Source: Acidimicrobiaceae bacterium
GTDB lineage: Bacteria; Actinomycetota; Acidimicrobiia; Acidimicrobiales; RAAP-2
Assembly (NCBI GenBank): GCA_003153575.1
Contig: PLZW01000001.1
Span: 34,438 to 98,437 of the forward strand
DNA: 64,000 nt
Direction: 5' to 3'
Part shown: positions 40,557 to 48,643 of the stretch, piece after piece
Layout of the letters: every line of letters begins with the position of its first letter
Position numbering within the stretch: position 1 is the stretch's first letter
Program-made: the position numbers and the translations under genes
Notes under the pieces: generated by a model
What the model saw: only the letters and a program-made list of their open reading frames with translations
Databases searched by the model: none
What the model was told of the DNA's origin: nothing

Positions 40557-40676
40557 GTGCGAGTTCGCGTCGGCAGTCGGGTGGGAGCGAGGGCTGATCA
40601 GCTGGCCCCGGCGTGCTGTGGCGCTGCTGGGCAGGGTCCCCGGGGGTCGGGCCGTCGTCCGGTGGCCCTCGGGTGA
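40557..40676 (+). CDS. Possible 39-aa leaderless upstream ORF coupled to the GNAT gene
   Basis: A TACCAT hexamer at 40545–40550 is followed by six bases and a GTG that opens a 39-codon frame (RVRVGSRVGARADQLAPACC). Its TGA overlaps the GNAT GTG as GTGA. The peptide is Arg/Gly-rich and has no recognisable domain. It may serve to couple translation of the acetyltransferase. It could also be chance in GC-rich DNA. Confidence 0.35.
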   Translation: MRVRVGSRVGARADQLAPACCGAAGQGPRGSGRRPVALG

Positions 40677-41296
40677 GCCTGCGCCACCAACCGGCTGTCC
40701 GGTCCCTCGAACTGACGGGCCGACGGGTTCGTCTGGCCACGCTGGTCGAGGCCGACTATCCGGCCTGGCTGGAGGTCCGCAACCGTTGCCGTGACTGGCT
40801 GGTGCCCTGGGAGCCCCGATCGAAGGGGGCGCCGCTGCCGGCGGAGGATCACGCCAGTTTCACCGCCCGCTGTGCCATGCGCGAGCGTGAGCGTCAGCTG
40901 GGTTCGGGATTCGGTTTCGGCATTTTCCTCGAGGGTCGGTTCGTGGGCGAGGTCACGCTGTCCTCCATCCTGCGGGGCCCGTTCCAGAACGGTTCGATCG
41001 GCTATTGGATCGACAAGGACGTGGCCGGCGAAGGGTTGACCCCCGAGGCGGTCGTGGTGGTCCTCCAGTTCGCCTTCCAGACGCTCCGGCTCCATCGCGT
41101 CGAAGTGGCCATCATTCCCCGCAACACAGCCAGTCACCGGGTTGTCGAGAAGATCGGACTCCGTAACGAGGGCGTGGCGCTCGGATTCCTCGAGATCAAC
41201 GGCGAGTGGGAGGACCACGTCCGGTATGCCATGACCTCCGAGGAATGGGCGGTGCGTGCCCACGAACTCCGCACCCTCTGGCTCGATCCCAGCTGA
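40673..41296 (+). CDS. GNAT-family N-acetyltransferase (RimJ/RimL-like)
   Basis: 207 aa. LELTGRRVRLATLVEADYPAW opens the domain; IGYWIDKDVAGEGLTPEAV contains the acetyl-CoA-binding loop in a variant form (usually R/Q-x-x-G-x-G/A), and RLHRVEVAIIPRNTASHRVVEKIGL is the conserved motif B region. Relatives acetylate ribosomal protein N-termini, but many paralogues act on small molecules or amino sugars; the neighbours make a sugar substrate possible. The GTG at 40673 was chosen because the family normally begins just before LELTGRRV, and because it overlaps the short upstream ORF. Confidence 0.85.
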   Translation: MSLRHQPAVRSLELTGRRVRLATLVEADYPAWLEVRNRCRDWLVPWEPRSKGAPLPAEDHASFTARCAMRERERQLGSGFGFGIFLEGRFVGEVTLSSILRGPFQNGSIGYWIDKDVAGEGLTPEAVVVVLQFAFQTLRLHRVEVAIIPRNTASHRVVEKIGLRNEGVALGFLEINGEWEDHVRYAMTSEEWAVRAHELRTLWLDPS

Positions 41297-41350
41297 CCGG
41301 CTGCGGGGGAGTCGGATTCCGGCCAGGTCCGACGACCGATCTCAGTGGCG

Positions 41351-42400
41351 TCAGGTGTCGATACCGCGGACCACGGCGGGGGAATGGCGGAAGAACTGTT
41401 CGACGTCCTGCTCATAGCGGTACTCCGGGGTGTTCGAGCCACCGGTGGCCCGACGCAAATTGTTCGCCCGGGCGAAACTGAGCACCGCTCCGGCACTGGA
41501 GTAGCGGTAGTCGAATCCCGCACTCCGTAGTTTCGAGGTGTCGACCCCTCGGCCGTAGCGGACCAGGCCCTCCATCTCCGGGGGGAAGCGGATGGTTCCG
41601 AGCCGCTGGAGCGGGGCCGCGAACACACCGGGACGGATGGGCGGCAGAGGCAGGAGATGGGCCCCGGCCAACGATGCGACCTCGCTCCACGGGAGCTTGC
41701 CTTCGCCCGCCACGTTGAACACACCGGGCACGCGGTTGGCGGTGACGAACTCGAGGGCACGGACGACGTCGTCCTCCTCCACGAACTGCACCAGCGGGTC
41801 GAACCCGGCGATGCAGGGCAGGACCCGCCTGCGGAGGTTGTAGCTGATGGGGGTGATGATGTCGGTGCCGAGCACGTTGGCGAAGCGCAGGACGGTGACC
41901 GCCAGATGGGGGTTGTCCTCGGCGAAGTCCCGCACCAGCGACTCCACCTCGAGGAGCGACCGCTCCAGCCGGGTGCGCACCGGTGCCGTCCGGCTGTCCT
42001 CCTCGCGGAACCAGGTCGGGTCCTGTTCGGCCGCTCCGTAGACATGGGTGGAGGACTTGACGATCACCTTGTGCACGGACGACCCGCTGGCCCCGGCCGC
42101 GGCCAGCAGGTTCAGCGTCCCGATGACGTTGATCTCGTGGAGCACCCGGCTGGGAACGGCCGACGAGTTGGTCTCCAAGAAGGTGTGGACGATGGTGTCC
42201 ACCTGTGTTGCCCGGACGATCCGGCTGAGGATCGAGTACTTCTGGTCGGAGCGGACGAACTCGGTCCGCTCGAGGGGAACCTTCGGCTCCTTGGTGCCGA
42301 GGCCCAGGATCATCTCGACGTCGGGCTTGGCCTCCAGGGCCTGGGCCATCCGACCTCCCCAGAAGGTGTCCAGCCCGGTGATCAGAACGCGTCTGCCCAC
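41351..42400 (-). CDS. NAD-dependent epimerase/dehydratase-like SDR
   Basis: 349 aa. RRVLITGLDTFWGGRMAQAL is a Rossmann nucleotide loop (GxxxxxGG variant), DTIVHTFLETNSSAVPS and INVIGTLNLLAAAGA follow, and VKSSTHVYGA gives the Ser/Thr-Tyr region although the usual YxxxK is not clear. Family members epimerise or reduce sugars or act on lipids. It lies three bases downstream of the acyltransferase gene, so the pair is probably one operon. In mycobacteria-like genomes this SDR–LPLAT pair recurs, which hints at a lipid role. The missing clear YxxxK leaves catalysis uncertain. Confidence 0.78.
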   Translation of the reverse strand: MGRRVLITGLDTFWGGRMAQALEAKPDVEMILGLGTKEPKVPLERTEFVRSDQKYSILSRIVRATQVDTIVHTFLETNSSAVPSRVLHEINVIGTLNLLAAAGASGSSVHKVIVKSSTHVYGAAEQDPTWFREEDSRTAPVRTRLERSLLEVESLVRDFAEDNPHLAVTVLRFANVLGTDIITPISYNLRRRVLPCIAGFDPLVQFVEEDDVVRALEFVTANRVPGVFNVAGEGKLPWSEVASLAGAHLLPLPPIRPGVFAAPLQRLGTIRFPPEMEGLVRYGRGVDTSKLRSAGFDYRYSSAGAVLSFARANNLRRATGGSNTPEYRYEQDVEQFFRHSPAVVRGIDT

Positions 42401-42403
42401 GGC

Positions 42404-43411
42404 TCAGCCGAACCAGACGCTGCGGCGCTCGCGCAGCATGTCGTGGAGGGCGTCCTGCATGGAGGCCCGGATCCGTTCGGCCTCGTCCATGACCCGGCTG
42501 CGGGAGTAGCGGTCCAGTCCGGGCTCGACGTCGAACGTGACCGGGTCGAGGACCCGGAGCTTGAACTTGGACGGGAAGTACGTGACATAGCCGAGCGGAC
42601 CGAGCAGCAGCGAGTTGGCCGTGACCGGGAAGTAGGGAAGGTTGAGGGCCTTGGCCAGCGTCGGGATCCGGAACAGGATCGGCATTGACTCCTCGGCACC
42701 GACCACGGCGATGGGGATGACCGGCACGCCGGCACGCATGGCGATCTCCACGAAGCCGCCCCGTCCGAAGCGGCGCAGGCGGTAGCGGTCGGCGTAGGTC
42801 TTGGACGTGGCCTTGGTCCCCTCGGGAAAGACGAGGGCCAATTGTTGCTGGTCGTGGAGGATCCGGAAGGCGTTGTCCGGATGGGCCGGCACGCCGCCGC
42901 CACGCGACCACAGGGTCCCGAGCACGGGGAGTGTGCGGAAGAAGTAGTCGGCCAGTCCGTAGACCGGGCGACCGAGCTCGGTCTCGATGCCGTGCATGAT
43001 GGCCGGCGCGTCGGAAGGGATGGCGCCGGCATGGTTGGCGATAAGCAGGGCACCGCCCTCGGTCGGGATCTTCTCGAGTCCCTCCCACTCGACCCGGAAC
43101 CAGTACCGGTACATGGGGTCGTAGAGCCTGCGGACGATCGAGCGCATGTGCTCCGACCGTCCCCATTCGTCGACATCGGACCGACGGAGGTCCTCGATGG
43201 GTTCGGTCGCGGTCGCGGTCGGCCGCGTTGCCACCGGCAGGTAGGAGACGGTGGCGCCGGACGACCCGAATGGCTGATCGGCGTCGTCGGGACCGGGTGC
43301 GCTGGCTGTGGCCGGGGGGGCGTGCTGCACGATGACCTCGATGAAGTCGGCATCGTCCGGGTGGGTGCCGGCCGGCACCGTATCGGTAGTCTCGCCCTGG
43401 TCCGCGTCCAC
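42404..43411 (-). CDS. Lysophospholipid acyltransferase (LPLAT, MGAT-like)
   Basis: 335 aa. About 90 disordered residues lead to the acyltransferase domain: ALLIANHAGAIPSDAPAI has the catalytic NH with Asp six residues on (the MGAT-like variant of HX4D), FPEGTKATSK is motif III, and VPVIPIAVVGAEES is motif IV. It should move an acyl group onto a lysophospholipid or similar acceptor. I chose the GTG at 43411 because TACGAT ends seven bases before it; the ATG at 43420 overlaps that hexamer. It is co-directional with, and three bases from, the SDR gene. Confidence 0.85.
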   Translation of the reverse strand: MDADQGETTDTVPAGTHPDDADFIEVIVQHAPPATASAPGPDDADQPFGSSGATVSYLPVATRPTATATEPIEDLRRSDVDEWGRSEHMRSIVRRLYDPMYRYWFRVEWEGLEKIPTEGGALLIANHAGAIPSDAPAIMHGIETELGRPVYGLADYFFRTLPVLGTLWSRGGGVPAHPDNAFRILHDQQQLALVFPEGTKATSKTYADRYRLRRFGRGGFVEIAMRAGVPVIPIAVVGAEESMPILFRIPTLAKALNLPYFPVTANSLLLGPLGYVTYFPSKFKLRVLDPVTFDVEPGLDRYSRSRVMDEAERIRASMQDALHDMLRERRSVWFG

Positions 43412-43418
43412 CCGCAGC

Positions 43419-43424
43419 ATCGTA
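43419..43424 (-). promoter_or_regulatory. Putative -10 (TACGAT) of the LPLAT gene, leaderless
   Basis: On the minus strand TACGAT is followed by seven bases and then the GTG at 43411. Confidence 0.4.
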
Positions 43425-43449
43425 CCCGGTGGTGCCCGGGCGACTCAGA

Positions 43450-44493
43450 TCAGGTCTCGGGGTCGGTCCGCCCGGGAGCGTCGAGGCGACCGGCCAGTGG
43501 CCCGAAGGTGGTCAGGCCGTCGAGACCGAGCGCCCGCCGGGTGACCTCGGCTGGGGCGAGCACATCACGGAGGGCGGCGTGGGCCCGTGCCACGTCGGCG
43601 GGTTCCACGAGGGGGAGCAGCGCCACGACATCGTCGCCGTCGGCCACCACCGACACCGGGGTGCCACCGAGCAGGCCGGCGAGCACGCCGGCCACCCGAC
43701 CGCGCAGGTCGGGGTCGCCGCCGCCGTGCTGCGGCCGCACGGCGATGGTCGGTACCGGCGGTCCGGCCAGCAGGCCCCGGCGGGACCGGTACACGTCGGT
43801 CACCATGGTCACCGAGTCGTGGAGTGGGTGGACCGTGCTCCCCTCCACGTGCTTCCAGTGGACCGGGACCTCGGCGATGTGGAGCCCGAGCCGCCGGGCC
43901 CGGGCCAGGACCTCGACGTCGAAGGCGAATCGGTCGATCCGGACCAGATGGAAGAGCAGTCGGGCGACCGGGGTCCGGAAGGCCTTGAAGCCGCACTGGG
44001 TGTCCTTCAGCCCGAGGCCGGTGCCCATCGTGACGAACTCGTTGAAGAGGCGGCTGATGAGGGTACGCACCACATAGGTGGTCTCGACCATCGAGTCCGG
44101 CAGCGCCCGGCAGCCCACGACGACGTCGTTTCGCTCGAGTCCATCGAGCAGGAGAGGAACGGCCAGCGGGTCGATCGCCATGTCCGCATCCATGAACGCC
44201 ACATAGGGCGATCGTGCGGTGGCGATGCCGATCCGGACCGCGGCCCCTTTGCCCCGGTTGACCGGGAGGCGGACCACCCGGTAGTGGGGGAGGGCGGCCA
44301 GCAGCTTCTCGGCCACGGCTGCCGTTCGGTCGGTGCTCCCGTCGTCCACCACGACCAATTCGGTGCGTTCGAGGTCGATCGCACCGGTCGACACGGCAGC
44401 GTCGAAGCGCCTCATGCCCGCCGCGAGGCGGTGGTCCTCGTTGAAGGCGGGGACGACGATGGTGAGGGCCAGGCTCATCGGGGACTCGGCCAT
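43450..44493 (-). CDS. GT2 glycosyltransferase, dolichyl-phosphate-glucose synthase type
   Basis: 347 aa. ALTIVVPAFNEDHRLAAGM, LVVVDDGSTDRTAAVAE, NRGKGAAVRIGIATA and the metal motif VAFMDADMAID mark the GT-A domain; DTQCGFKAFR and AFDVEVLARARRLG are typical of Alg5/DPM-like enzymes. Residues about 245–345 form an added C-terminal region of unknown role. It probably charges a polyprenyl phosphate with a hexose for use by the membrane GT-C enzymes nearby, such as the PIG-V-like protein encoded just upstream in the same orientation. A second ATG at 44478 is an alternative start. Confidence 0.87.
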   Translation of the reverse strand: MAESPMSLALTIVVPAFNEDHRLAAGMRRFDAAVSTGAIDLERTELVVVDDGSTDRTAAVAEKLLAALPHYRVVRLPVNRGKGAAVRIGIATARSPYVAFMDADMAIDPLAVPLLLDGLERNDVVVGCRALPDSMVETTYVVRTLISRLFNEFVTMGTGLGLKDTQCGFKAFRTPVARLLFHLVRIDRFAFDVEVLARARRLGLHIAEVPVHWKHVEGSTVHPLHDSVTMVTDVYRSRRGLLAGPPVPTIAVRPQHGGGDPDLRGRVAGVLAGLLGGTPVSVVADGDDVVALLPLVEPADVARAHAALRDVLAPAEVTRRALGLDGLTTFGPLAGRLDAPGRTDPET

Positions 44494-44652
44494 GGTGCCG
44501 TCGAGGACTGCTCAGGGACGGGCCGCACCGACCAGCCCCTGGGTGCGCGTCGTCCACCGTGGGTCCTCATCGCGGGCACCCGGGCACGCTACCGCCGCCA
44601 GCGGGCGCGGACAATGGCGGGGAGACAGAACAGGAACTCCCGGTCGCCCTCG

Positions 44653-45966
44653 CTAGCCGGCGAAGGATCCGGTGACGAACCTCTGGATCAAGAAGTAGCC
44701 ACACGGGATGAACAGGACGAGCAGCATCCGCTCGAGCCACCGTCGATTGGCCGTCCAGGTGCCGAGGGCGAGGAACAGCGGTGCGAAGACAAGGACCTCC
44801 CTCGTGACGCTGCTGAGGAGTGCCTGGAACGTGAACACGCAGAATCCCAGACCGAGCAGCACACCCAACGTCCGATTGATGCGGAGGTAGGCGAAGACGG
44901 CCGCCCCACCGAGCAGCAGGATGGTGACGGTGTCGAAAAGCTCGGTCACGCTGGCCGTGGAGGTGTCGAGGAACCGCAGATGGATCAGGTCGGAAACCGT
45001 CCGATGGGCAAGGGTCCACGGGAAGGCGAGATGGCGGTCCCAGTGAGCGGCCTGGGCGTGGGCGAAAGCCAGCGGGTCCCCGACGTGGGCCTGCTGGTAG
45101 ATCATCCAGGCGGCAAACACCACGACGGTGGGGAGGGCGACCTTCAGATAGCGACCGAGGGTGTCGACCAAGCGGGGCTCTCCCCCGTCAGCGCGGGTCG
45201 TCGACCGCTTGCGCCATAGCTCGAAGCAGAGGGCCACGGCCACGATCACCAGGTAGTACTTCGTCATCGAGGAAGCCGCTGCGAGGACGCCGGCAAGGAG
45301 CCAGCGGTCCGATTCGGCGCAGAGCAGCGCCAGAGTGACGAGGGCGAGGCACAGTGACTCCGGGTACGGAGCCAGCAGGAAGAACGCTGTGGGAAAGGCC
45401 AGCAGCATCATCACCGACGCTGCGCCGATGTCGCCACCACCGTGGGTCACGGCCAGACGGTGGAGGGCGACCAGGGACGCGAACAGGGCGATCGCACTCA
45501 GGAACTCGGCGCTCGCCTCCCAATTGAGAAAGGTCACCGCGTGGACGAGGCGGATGCCCATCGGGTAGAGGGGGGCGAACGCGATCCCACCGGGTGCCTG
45601 CCCGTGTCCGACGGTCCTTCCGGCATACCCGTATTGGGCGATCGACAGGTAGTAGCCGGCGTCCCAGTGTCCCCAGACCTGACTGAGGAGGGATGGGTGT
45701 CGGGCGACCTGGTGGGGAAACCTGGCCCCGTACTGGCTCACCAGGCCGACCCACTCGGTGACCAGGCGCAGACCGATCGTCCCGACCGTGGCAATCAGCA
45801 GTCCGTGCTGGTTGCGCGCCCACCACGCGTAGGCCCGGGGCCCGATCGCGCGTCGTCTGCGAGGCCTGGTGGGCAGCGCTCGGGGAGCCGGATCGGCGTC
45901 GAGGTCATCCGGTTCGGGGCCGGTCATCTGGGCAGGTCGGACTCCGATCTCCTCGTTGCCGGCCAT
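44653..45966 (-). CDS. PIG-V-type GT-C mannosyltransferase
   Basis: 437 aa with about ten transmembrane helices after a 45-residue charged N-terminus. WGHWDAGYYLSIAQYGY holds the WD motif of the first outer loop, APGGIAFAPLYPMGIR the second conserved motif, and LAFPTAFFLLAPYPESLCLA the third, all typical of the bacterial PIG-V-like (COG5542) mannosyltransferases. It likely transfers mannose or another hexose from a polyprenyl-phosphate donor. The ATG at 45966 is chosen because TAGGGT ends six bases before it; the ATG at 45969 is only three bases away from it. Confidence 0.85.
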   Translation of the reverse strand: MAGNEEIGVRPAQMTGPEPDDLDADPAPRALPTRPRRRRAIGPRAYAWWARNQHGLLIATVGTIGLRLVTEWVGLVSQYGARFPHQVARHPSLLSQVWGHWDAGYYLSIAQYGYAGRTVGHGQAPGGIAFAPLYPMGIRLVHAVTFLNWEASAEFLSAIALFASLVALHRLAVTHGGGDIGAASVMMLLAFPTAFFLLAPYPESLCLALVTLALLCAESDRWLLAGVLAAASSMTKYYLVIVAVALCFELWRKRSTTRADGGEPRLVDTLGRYLKVALPTVVVFAAWMIYQQAHVGDPLAFAHAQAAHWDRHLAFPWTLAHRTVSDLIHLRFLDTSTASVTELFDTVTILLLGGAAVFAYLRINRTLGVLLGLGFCVFTFQALLSSVTREVLVFAPLFLALGTWTANRRWLERMLLVLFIPCGYFLIQRFVTGSFAG

Positions 45967-45972
45967 CATCGA

Positions 45973-45978
45973 ACCCTA
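45973..45978 (-). promoter_or_regulatory. Putative -10 (TAGGGT) of the PIG-V-like gene, leaderless
   Basis: On the minus strand TAGGGT is followed by six bases and the second of two tandem ATG codons. Confidence 0.4.
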
Positions 45979-46185
45979 GCGTCGATCATTTGGGGCGCCC
46001 GTGGTGAGAAGGGTCCCACGACAGGGTTCCATCCTCCGGTTGCGCCGTCCCGACAAGGCAGTTCTGGGCGCTCAGCTCGGCTCGGGTCGCGTCGCCCCGT
46101 GGTGGTCTGGCCGATCTCCGGCTCGCTCGGCCCTCCATGCCTGGATTCTCAGGATTCTTCAAGGTGCGTGTGTCATTCTTTGCCG

Positions 46186-47001
46186 GTGCCGACGGACCCT
46201 GGACTTTCTGACGCCCCGGCGGCGCCACGGGAGGCCGGACCCGGGCCGCCCATCGCGTCCCCGTCGATCGCGCTCCCACCCTGGAGCTCGGTCCAGGAGC
46301 GCATGGTCGCCTCGGGGAAGCGCTTCTACTCGATCAGCTTCACCCTCCGGTCGGGCAGCACGCTGCTGTGCCAGGACCTGAGAACTGCTCGCTTGGGCGA
46401 TCCCGGCGAGCACTTCCAATTCCCGGTCTCCCCGATCCTCGGTGGGACGCTCGCCGAGCATCTGGCCCAGATGGCCGAGTCGTGGGACACCGGCTTCATC
46501 GGGCTGAAGTTGAACTGGTATCAGATGACCGAGGTGATCACCCGCCTGCAGGCGGAGGGATATGCGGAGTCGGTCAGCTTCGACCTACGCGATGTCTTCC
46601 CGAACTTCCACTACCTGCACATCCTGCGCAAGGACAAGGTCGGCCAGGCGGTGTCGGCGTGGCGGGCCCACGAGTCCGGCACCTGGCACGTCCCGGCCGG
46701 CTCGGACGACGACCCCGGTCGACCCCCCTACGACTTCGCGGCCATCAAGACGATGTTGGAGCGGATCGTCGTCGAGGAGTGGCTCTGGCACGACTGCTTC
46801 GAACGGCTGGGAGTGTCACCGCTGACGATCGTGTACGAGGAGTACGTCACCGACCGGGCCGGCCATCTGGACCGCATCGCCGACTACCTGGGTGTGCCGC
46901 GACCGATGGTCCCGCTCGGCGATCGCCTGCAGGTCATGCGGGACGACTGGTCGGAGGAGATCATCGGGCGATTCGTTTCGGACCTAAGCCGCCCGCACTA
47001 G
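46186..47001 (+). CDS. Stf0-type sulfotransferase
   Basis: 271 aa. FYSISFTLRSGSTLLCQDL (residues about 47–65) is the PAPS 5'-phosphosulfate loop of Stf0; the conserved tail end of the fold includes FIGLKLNWYQ, FHYLHILRKDKVGQAVSAWRA with the 3'-phosphate-binding Ser, and LTIVYEEYV. Stf0 of Mycobacterium sulfates trehalose at position 2 for sulfolipid. Here the acceptor is unknown but probably a glycan or glycolipid from the neighbouring genes. The GTG at 46186 gives a 40-residue Pro-rich N-terminus; an ATG at 46303 would start just before the domain. It is divergent from the PIG-V-like gene. Confidence 0.87.
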   Translation: MPTDPGLSDAPAAPREAGPGPPIASPSIALPPWSSVQERMVASGKRFYSISFTLRSGSTLLCQDLRTARLGDPGEHFQFPVSPILGGTLAEHLAQMAESWDTGFIGLKLNWYQMTEVITRLQAEGYAESVSFDLRDVFPNFHYLHILRKDKVGQAVSAWRAHESGTWHVPAGSDDDPGRPPYDFAAIKTMLERIVVEEWLWHDCFERLGVSPLTIVYEEYVTDRAGHLDRIADYLGVPRPMVPLGDRLQVMRDDWSEEIIGRFVSDLSRPH

Positions 47002-47045
47002 TACACCCTGTGGCACGGTTGTAGTCAGGCACCACCACCACCCCC

Positions 47046-48407
47046 TCAGGGACGGGCGGCACCGACCAGCCCGTAGTACCAGAGGGGGTCGAACGTGACC
47101 ACGGTTCCGGTGTGGGCGGCCTGGATGATCGTCCCTGTCCCGTAGGCGGTGGCTTGGCCGTCCAGGGTCGGCCCGACGTACATCACCACGTGGTCGATCC
47201 CGGTCCCGTCGAGGTTGTAAAAGAGCAGGTCGCCAGGTTGCAGGGTTTCGAGGCTGACGTGGGGGAACGCGGCGTACTGGAGAGCGGCCGAGTGCAGCAT
47301 CGACACCCCGGCACTGGCCCAGGCCAACATGGTGAGGCCCGAGCAGTCGACGCCGGCCTGGCTGGCCCCGCCCCACGCATAGGGCACGCCGAGGTAGTGC
47401 ATGGCGGCGTGGACAGCGGCCAGTCCGGCGGCGTTCTGGCCCTTGTTGGTCACCGGGCCTCCGCCGGAGCCACTGGAGCCACCGGAGCCGGCGGCCTGGT
47501 TGGCCGACTGGTTGGCACTGGTGGCCGCTGCGCTCCCGCCACTGACCGTGCTCGCCACCTGGGCGGCCTGGGATGCCTGGGATGCGGCGGCCTGGCGCGC
47601 GGCTGCGGTGTCGGCGTTGGCCGCCGCAGCTGCCGCCGCAGCCGCCTGGGCAGCGGCCTGCTGGGCGATCGCCTGGGCGAGCGATCCTTTGACCTGGGCC
47701 AGCGTGGCCTGGGAGAGTGCCGCCGCAGCTTGTGCCTGCTGCGCGGCATGGTCGGCCGCCGCGGCCTGGGACTGCTGGGCCTGCTCCTCGGACTGGAGCT
47801 TGACCTGGGTGGCACTGAGCGCCTTCTGGCCCGACCGGACCCTGGACACTTCCAAGGCGACGTTCCCGATGCCGAGATGTTCGTAGAGGGTGCGTGTCTG
47901 GTCACTGCCGGTCGGGTCGGCGAAGAGCTTCGCCACGGCGGACGAGCCGGTGCCGCTGATGTACTCCTCGATCACGTCTTTGCGGAGTACGCCCTTGGCC
48001 GCGGTGAGCTTGGCCCGCTGGGCGGCCAGCGAGGCGTCGGTGACAGCCAGGGCCGTCTTCGTGGCATCGAGTTCCACAGCCGACCGGTCGTAGACCTCGG
48101 TGGCGGCGTCGAGAGTGGCCTGTTGCTGGGCGATCTGGGCCTCGAGGGTGCTGACCTGGGCCTCGCCGGCACTGATCTGGCCCTGGGTCGGCGTAGTGGT
48201 CGAGGTGGTGGTTGTCGCCGATCCGGCGGCACCAGCCTGTCCGGATCCGGCCAGAGGCCCGATGGCGAAGGTCGACACGAGCACGGAGCAGACGGCGGTA
48301 ACCAACGCCGCCGCCGTGCCCCATCGGGGATGGGCCGGCTGCCCAGCCCTGCGGTCCCGGGCCCCATGATTCGGCGCGTCGGTGCCGGAGGGTCGTCCGG
48401 TCGTCAT
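47046..48407 (-). CDS. Secreted NlpC/P60 peptidoglycan endopeptidase
   Basis: 453 aa. A twin basic N-terminus, a hydrophobic stretch (WGTAAALVTAVCSVLVSTFA) and an Ala/Gly-rich cleavage region make a Sec signal peptide. Residues about 80–300 are a long coiled coil (VSTLEAQIAQQQATLDAATE) with an Ala/Gln-rich part. Residues about 335–450 are the NlpC/P60 domain: YLGVPYAWGGASQAGVDCSG with the catalytic Cys, PGDLLFYNLDGTGIDHVVMY with the catalytic His. This is the RipA/PcsB-like layout, a D,L-endopeptidase for cell separation. The ATG at 48407 was chosen over an upstream frame to 48575 that would precede the signal peptide. Confidence 0.92.
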   Translation of the reverse strand: MTTGRPSGTDAPNHGARDRRAGQPAHPRWGTAAALVTAVCSVLVSTFAIGPLAGSGQAGAAGSATTTTSTTTPTQGQISAGEAQVSTLEAQIAQQQATLDAATEVYDRSAVELDATKTALAVTDASLAAQRAKLTAAKGVLRKDVIEEYISGTGSSAVAKLFADPTGSDQTRTLYEHLGIGNVALEVSRVRSGQKALSATQVKLQSEEQAQQSQAAAADHAAQQAQAAAALSQATLAQVKGSLAQAIAQQAAAQAAAAAAAAANADTAAARQAAASQASQAAQVASTVSGGSAAATSANQSANQAAGSGGSSGSGGGPVTNKGQNAAGLAAVHAAMHYLGVPYAWGGASQAGVDCSGLTMLAWASAGVSMLHSAALQYAAFPHVSLETLQPGDLLFYNLDGTGIDHVVMYVGPTLDGQATAYGTGTIIQAAHTGTVVTFDPLWYYGLVGAARP

Positions 48408-48643
48408 GTTGGCCACCCGGGAACGGTACCGCTCGGAAGCAGCACAGACAATGGCTGGTGCAAAGAAAAACTGCAGGTCATGAGCGTGTTCTTCCCTGGT
48501 GAAGGTTCGATGGACGTGAGGTGGCGCTTGCGTGTCGGATGCGGTCCGAGCCGAAGCGGCGCAGACCGGGCACACGGAATGGATCTACTCGTGGGTAAGT
48601 TGCAGGGAGTATCGGCAAGTTCGCCACCCAACTGGAGGTCGTC

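Noticed and set aside
48408..48643. c-di-AMP (ydaO-type) riboswitch upstream of the NlpC/P60 gene
   Set aside because: Such riboswitches often control these genes, but I could not find the conserved core motifs on the minus strand.
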